Shown piece after piece: positions 5,408 to 8,484 of a stretch of 8,484 nt of DNA. Position 1 is the first letter of the stretch. Every line of letters begins with the position of its first letter. The translations under genes were made by a program, and so were the position numbers. The notes beneath the pieces were generated by a model. The model ran no database searches and was not told the origin of the DNA. It saw nothing but the letters and a program-made list of their open reading frames with translations. Source of the stretch: Victivallales bacterium (GTDB lineage: Bacteria > Verrucomicrobiota > Lentisphaeria > Oligosphaerales > Oligosphaeraceae); contig JAGCSE010000066.1 of assembly GCA_017964325.1 (NCBI GenBank), forward strand, positions 1 through 8,484. Reading direction: 5' to 3'.

Positions 5408-7825
5408 ATGTCCATACGATCAGTCATCATCGGCTTTCTCGGAGTCATTGTCCTTTGCGGTTTTACATTCTTCAACGACATGGTCATCCGCGGGACGTTT
5501 CTTGTTGGCAATTTCTTGCCTATCAGCATCTTGGGCATGGTCATCCTCTTTGTGCTCATCGGCAACCCGCTCCTGAGATTGTTCGGTCAGAAGGCTCCGT
5601 TGACGGGCAAAGAACTAGCCGTTATCATTGGGCTGATTCTTTTCGTCTGTTTCATTCCGGGCCGCGGCTTCATGCACCATTTCACGAACAATCTCATGTT
5701 TCCGCATCACTACAGCCGCACGAACACTGCATGGAAAGGAGAAGTCCCGAAAATCCCTTTCGGACGCATTATCGAATGGCGCAAGCTTGTAGGGCATCTT
5801 GAACAGGCGGACGCCGCCAATCCAGACGATGCGGTGTTGCTCGTCAAATCGCATCTATCACAGGAGACACTCGCCCTCATGCCGAAAGGCGATGAAGAAG
5901 TCTCTGTCGCTTTCCAAAATAAACTGCTGGAAGAACTTAACAATCTCATTGGCGATGGTGCGCTCACGCCCGCCGTGCGGCAGCATCCCATTCCACTTCC
6001 GACTTACGCCGAACACTGGCTCTCCAGGCCAGATGACTTGATGACGGATGAAGAAAAGCAAGGCGTCACCCGCGCCGTCATCGATGTCGCCTTCCCAGAA
6101 TCCATCCGTCTCCGCAACCCCGGCGCCGTCCCGCTCGTGCCGCCTGTCATGTTGGCGGATCCGCGTCTCAATCCTACTGCATTGGATGGCTTTATCAATG
6201 GCATTGGCGAAGGCGACAACACGATTTCCCTCACGAAAGACATCCCGTGGATCGTCTGGATGCGCGCCATTCTCTTCTGGATTCCGCTGACCGTCGTCGT
6301 CTGTCTGGCCGCCACGGGTCTCGCACTTGTCGTCCATCGCCAATGGGCGACACATGAACATCTTCCATATCCGACCATTGAATTCACGCGGATGCTTCTG
6401 CCCGAAGAGGGCAACGTCATCAGCGATCTCTTCCGCAACAAGCTCTTCTGGCTCGGCCTCATACCGATTCTCGTCATCCACCTCAACAACTGCGCATGCG
6501 TCTGGTGGCCGGAATATCTGATTCCTGTCCGTGTCCGCTACTATTTCTGGGCCTTTCTGAAACTCATGCCGACATATCACCGTTCAGGCATTGGCACATG
6601 GGATTTGTTCAATCCAAACATCATTTTCACCGCCATCGGCTTTGCCTATTTCCTGCCCAAAGACGTTTCGTTTTCCCTTGGCATGTCGCCGTTTATATTT
6701 GGATACATCACGGGAACGCTTTCCAAATACGGTGTCCAGCTTGGTCCTGTCATGACACGTCCCACGCTGAACTCCTTCTTCTATGCAGGCGGTTTTCTCG
6801 GCATGTTCTGCGTGCTGATGTACACGGGGCGACATTACTATATGTCCGTGATGAAGCGCAGTTTTGGAATCAGAGGCGGCGATGAGGTCGAATCGCATGC
6901 CGTATGGGGCTTTCGTGTCTTCCTGCTTGGAATCATTGCATTCGTATTGATTGCTGTCCAGACGGGGCTCCAATGGCCATTCGCACTTTTGTATGGAATC
7001 GGACTGCTCATCCTGTTGACGGTCTGCAGCCGACTTATGGCCGAAGCGGGCGTATTCTTCCTCCATACCAACATCTTCCCATGTGCCATCCTATGGGGCT
7101 TTTTCGGTGTACAAGCCATTGGACCGGAGCAGCTTCTCATCATGGGAATTCTTTCCTGCACGATGTTCGTCGATCCGCGTGAATGCTTCATGCCGTTCGC
7201 TGTCGAAAGCCTCTGCCTCAACGACCAGATGAAGACGAAAATCGGCAAAATCGCCATGTACGGCGTCATCGCCATCATCGTTGGGTTCGCCATTGCGATT
7301 CCAGCGACGCTTTATTTCCAATATAAAGAAGGCGCCATCGCCGCAGGCGACGGCTGGTCCTACGGTTCTCCGCCCACGATGGCCATCAACTCCAGCCTCT
7401 ATATCCGCAGCACGATGCAGGCCCAAGGAGCACTTCAGACCGTTGACAACCGCTCGCCGTGGCAGCGTTTCGCCGCCATGACGCCCGTCAAGGAAGCCAT
7501 GCCTTCCTTTATCGCGACGTTTACGCTTGTCATTCTCTTTACATTCCTGCGGCAGCGACTCCCCTGGTGGCCGCTTCATCCCGTCCTTTTCCTGACGATG
7601 GGGACATGGCAAAGTACGTTCCTTGCGGGCTCCTTTGTGTTAGGATGGGTCATCAAGCATATTGTCACAAAATACGGTGGTGGAAAACTTTATCAAAAAC
7701 TAAAGCCAACGATGGCTGGTTTGGTTGCAGGCGAATTTCTGGCGGGTGTCATTGCCATCATCATCAGTCTTTCGTACTATTTCATCACGGGCGAGCATCC
7801 GAAGAGCTTCTCGATCTACCGTTAA
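5408..7825 (+). CDS. Large polytopic membrane protein, DUF6785/DUF6784-like
   Basis: This 805-residue integral membrane protein begins with three hydrophobic helices (about 5-22, 37-56, 69-84) followed by FIPGRGFMHHFTNNLMFPHHY. A soluble domain follows at about 105-278 with a conserved-looking NPGAVPLVPP segment, then eight or more further helices (for example 284-309, 345-361, 405-416, 502-518, 525-541, 613-637, 699-714). The C terminus, WPLHPVLFLTMGTW then GWVIKHIVTKYGG, YQKLKPTMAGLVAGEFLAG, matches the DUF6784 C-terminal region I remember from Planctomycetes and Lentisphaerae. These proteins resemble oligopeptide-type transporters in topology, but no substrate is known. The start at 5408 has only a weak AAGAT before it. 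The gene is divergent from the secretion operon and stands alone; a tRNA follows after 60 nt with no clear terminator between. Confidence 0.8.
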   Translation: MSIRSVIIGFLGVIVLCGFTFFNDMVIRGTFLVGNFLPISILGMVILFVLIGNPLLRLFGQKAPLTGKELAVIIGLILFVCFIPGRGFMHHFTNNLMFPHHYSRTNTAWKGEVPKIPFGRIIEWRKLVGHLEQADAANPDDAVLLVKSHLSQETLALMPKGDEEVSVAFQNKLLEELNNLIGDGALTPAVRQHPIPLPTYAEHWLSRPDDLMTDEEKQGVTRAVIDVAFPESIRLRNPGAVPLVPPVMLADPRLNPTALDGFINGIGEGDNTISLTKDIPWIVWMRAILFWIPLTVVVCLAATGLALVVHRQWATHEHLPYPTIEFTRMLLPEEGNVISDLFRNKLFWLGLIPILVIHLNNCACVWWPEYLIPVRVRYYFWAFLKLMPTYHRSGIGTWDLFNPNIIFTAIGFAYFLPKDVSFSLGMSPFIFGYITGTLSKYGVQLGPVMTRPTLNSFFYAGGFLGMFCVLMYTGRHYYMSVMKRSFGIRGGDEVESHAVWGFRVFLLGIIAFVLIAVQTGLQWPFALLYGIGLLILLTVCSRLMAEAGVFFLHTNIFPCAILWGFFGVQAIGPEQLLIMGILSCTMFVDPRECFMPFAVESLCLNDQMKTKIGKIAMYGVIAIIVGFAIAIPATLYFQYKEGAIAAGDGWSYGSPPTMAINSSLYIRSTMQAQGALQTVDNRSPWQRFAAMTPVKEAMPSFIATFTLVILFTFLRQRLPWWPLHPVLFLTMGTWQSTFLAGSFVLGWVIKHIVTKYGGGKLYQKLKPTMAGLVAGEFLAGVIAIIISLSYYFITGEHPKSFSIYR

Positions 7826-7840
7826 AATCCGTCACTGAAT

Positions 7841-7868
7841 TTGCTTTTTATCATTCATGCCGTATTTT
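7841..7868 (+). promoter_or_regulatory. Probable promoter of tRNA-Arg
   Basis: TTGCTT (7841-7846) and TATTTT (7863-7868) are 16 bp apart and place transcription start about 10 nt before the tRNA 5' end. This suits a separately transcribed tRNA. Read-through from the upstream membrane-protein gene is also possible, since no terminator separates them. Confidence 0.4.
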
Positions 7869-7885
7869 AATGACCAAGAGAAAAA

Positions 7886-7962
7886 GTTCCAGTAGCTCAG
7901 CTGGATAGAGCGACTGCCTCCGGAGCAGTAGGTCGCAGGTTCGAATCCTGTCTGGAACGCCA
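7886..7962 (+). tRNA. tRNA-Arg, anticodon CCG
   Basis: The 77-nt gene folds completely. Acceptor GTTCCAG (7886-7892) pairs with CTGGAAC (7952-7958). The D arm is GCTC/GAGC. The anticodon stem ACTGC/GCAGT (7913-7917, 7925-7929) encloses the loop CTCCGGA with anticodon CCG at 7920-7922. The T arm is GCAGG-TTCGAAT-CCTGT. The discriminator is G, and CCA is encoded at 7960-7962. It reads the arginine codon CGG. A terminator follows at once, and what lies beyond looks like the edge of an integrated element. Confidence 0.97.
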
Positions 7963-7965
7963 TGT

Positions 7966-8000
7966 AAAAGCCGTAATTTCAGTAAGTTACGGCTTTTTTT
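7966..8000 (+). terminator. Intrinsic terminator of the tRNA gene
   Basis: AAAAGCCGTAA (7966-7976) and TTACGGCTTTT (7987-7997) make an 11-bp stem with a 10-nt loop, running into a T tract to 8000. It begins three bases after the tRNA CCA end. The A tract on the 5' side means it could also stop leftward transcription. Confidence 0.9.
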
Positions 8001-8067
8001 GCTTTTTGGGTTTCATTTCTGTTATTTTCTGCTAGTTTAGGTATAAATCACATATGGTATTTTTGTG

Positions 8068-8089
8068 AAAAGACAACCAAAAGACAACC
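8068..8089 (+). repeat. Two tandem copies of AAAAGACAACC
   Basis: Perfect head-to-tail copies lie at 8068-8078 and 8079-8089, about 105 nt past the tRNA end. Short direct repeats at this distance from a tRNA attachment site resemble the arm-type binding sites of tyrosine integrases. With only two copies and no integrase in view, that is a suggestion. Confidence 0.6.
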
Positions 8090-8223
8090 AACTGATATAT
8101 GTATGTATTCATACTTAAAATGACTAATATGAACTAGATTAAAAAAGTTGTTTTCCAAGCATCTGATTCACCCAAAAATGACAAACATATTTATCAGCCA
8201 CCAGATTGACCATGCCATGACAC

Positions 8224-8273
8224 AAAAAAAAACCGAATCGCTTCCATCGGTGTGAAACGATTCGGCTTTTTTT
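8224..8273. terminator. Intrinsic terminator, probably bidirectional
   Basis: CCGAATCG (8233-8240) pairs perfectly with CGATTCGG (8258-8265) around a 17-nt loop that can pair further inside (TTC/GAA). A run of nine A (8224-8232) precedes the stem and a T run (8267-8273) follows it. It can serve the leftward excisionase-like gene at 8319-8484 and would also block rightward transcription from the tRNA side. Confidence 0.85.
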
Positions 8274-8286
8274 AGTTCCAATTTGT

Positions 8287-8319
8287 CTATGGCCCACCAC
8301 TAAAGACACGTAGCTGCAT
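8287..8319 (-). CDS. Possible ten-codon coupled micro-ORF
   Basis: The ATG at 8319 overlaps the TGA of the excisionase-like gene (ATGATG arrangement) and is preceded by a perfect AAGGAGG at 8330-8324. It encodes MQLRVFSGGP and stops with TAG at 8287-8289, just before the terminator. The strong ribosome-binding site at a gene end is the only argument for it. It may instead be the remains of a longer downstream gene or chance. Confidence 0.2.
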   Translation of the reverse strand: MQLRVFSGGP

Positions 8320-8484
8320 CATGCCTCCTTCTTCATCTCTATACCTTCCGTAAGAAGCCGTGTAACCTCCTCTTGATTGAAACGGATCTTTCGCTTGCTC
8401 ATCCTCCTGCCGCAAATGACCCCGTCCTTCTCCCAGTTGCTTAAAGTACGGCGGGTAATCCCAAGCTGTTCACACACTGCTTTC
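8319..8484 (-). CDS. Excisionase/MerR-like helix-turn-helix protein, C-terminal part
   Basis: The frame enters from the right edge and ends in TGA at 8319-8321, leaving 54 residues. KAVCEQLGITRRTLSNWEKDG is the second half of a winged helix-turn-helix of the HTH_17/MerR/excisionase kind: the L-G-I-x-x-R-T-L-x-x-W-x-x-x-G pattern is intact. RRMSKRKIRFNQEEVTRLL follows as the basic wing and final helix. Proteins of this size and type direct excision of, or regulate, integrated elements. It points toward the tRNA, is followed by a terminator, and lies next to tandem repeats, which supports a mobile-element context. The N terminus lies outside the window. It could instead be a plain small regulator. 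Confidence 0.7.
   Translation of the reverse strand, partial: KAVCEQLGITRRTLSNWEKDGVICGRRMSKRKIRFNQEEVTRLLTEGIEMKKEA

Larger units (their letters stand above)
7998..8318. other. AT-rich gene-free stretch beside the tRNA, possible element edge
   Basis: Apart from a possible ten-codon frame at 8287-8319, no gene is supported across this interval. It is clearly more AT-rich than the genes to its left. It holds two tandem copies of an 11-bp repeat (8068-8089), a small inverted repeat GTATG/CATAC at 8101-8114, and a bidirectional-looking terminator at 8224-8273. A tRNA 3' end, then AT-rich repeats, then an excisionase-like gene is the usual arrangement at one end of an integrated element. No second copy of the tRNA 3' end lies in the window, so the attachment site itself is not shown. 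Confidence 0.45.

Noticed and set aside
5858..6580. 240-residue open frame on the minus strand
   Set aside because: Entirely antisense to the 805-residue membrane protein, with no recognisable domain; the plus-strand reading has clear membrane helices and family motifs.
6584..7066. 160-residue open frame on the minus strand
   Set aside because: Also antisense to the membrane protein; its charged, low-order composition is a by-product of hydrophobic codons on the other strand.
8101..8114. GTATG/CATAC inverted repeat near the tandem 11-mers
   Set aside because: Only 5-bp arms in AT-rich DNA; expected by chance and too weak to call an integrase core site.

Overview
The window reads as a bacterial chromosome segment of intermediate GC, most likely from the Lentisphaerae (Victivallis-like) or a close PVC-group relative. 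Three things point there: prepilin signals of the form R-R-N-F-T-L-I-E without the usual glycine before the cleavage site, a large DUF6785/DUF6784-type membrane protein, and a DUF6941-type small protein beside type II secretion genes. The taxonomic call rests on remembered family distributions, not on a search.

Layout. (1) 1-660, minus: 5' part of an AAA-ATPase-like/DUF1703 protein that runs off the left edge. (2) 661-1021: a GC-rich hairpin leader, then a plus-strand scrap that looks like the C-terminal end of a threonine/cysteate-synthase-type PLP enzyme. (3) 1022-2513, minus: a HigB-type toxin followed by an unusually long antitoxin, a HigA-type helix-turn-helix fused to an ImmA/IrrE metallopeptidase. 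This pair is visibly more AT-rich than its surroundings and has a near-consensus promoter of its own (TTGACA, 17 bp, TATAAA) that overlaps the stop codon of the gene before it. (4) 2524-5212, minus: an operon in the order DUF6941-like gene, gspF, gspG, gspH, that is, a platform protein and two pseudopilins without secretin or ATPase in view. (5) 5213-5407: a divergent control region with inverted repeats. (6) 5408-7825, plus: an 805-residue polytopic membrane protein. (7) 7886-7962, plus: tRNA-Arg(CCG) with its own likely promoter and a strong intrinsic terminator. (8) 7998-8484: an AT-rich stretch with two tandem 11-bp repeats, a second terminator, and the C-terminal part of an excisionase/MerR-like DNA-binding protein on the minus strand. 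This looks like the edge of a mobile element inserted at the tRNA.

How the parts fit. The secretion/pseudopilus genes and the divergent membrane protein share one control region and are probably resident. The toxin-antitoxin pair sits directly behind gspH, in line with that operon but with a separate promoter, as expected of an acquired module. Both ends of the window (AAA-ATPase plus gene fragment on the left, tRNA-linked element on the right) look accessory. No CRISPR array, rRNA or insertion-sequence transposase was seen.
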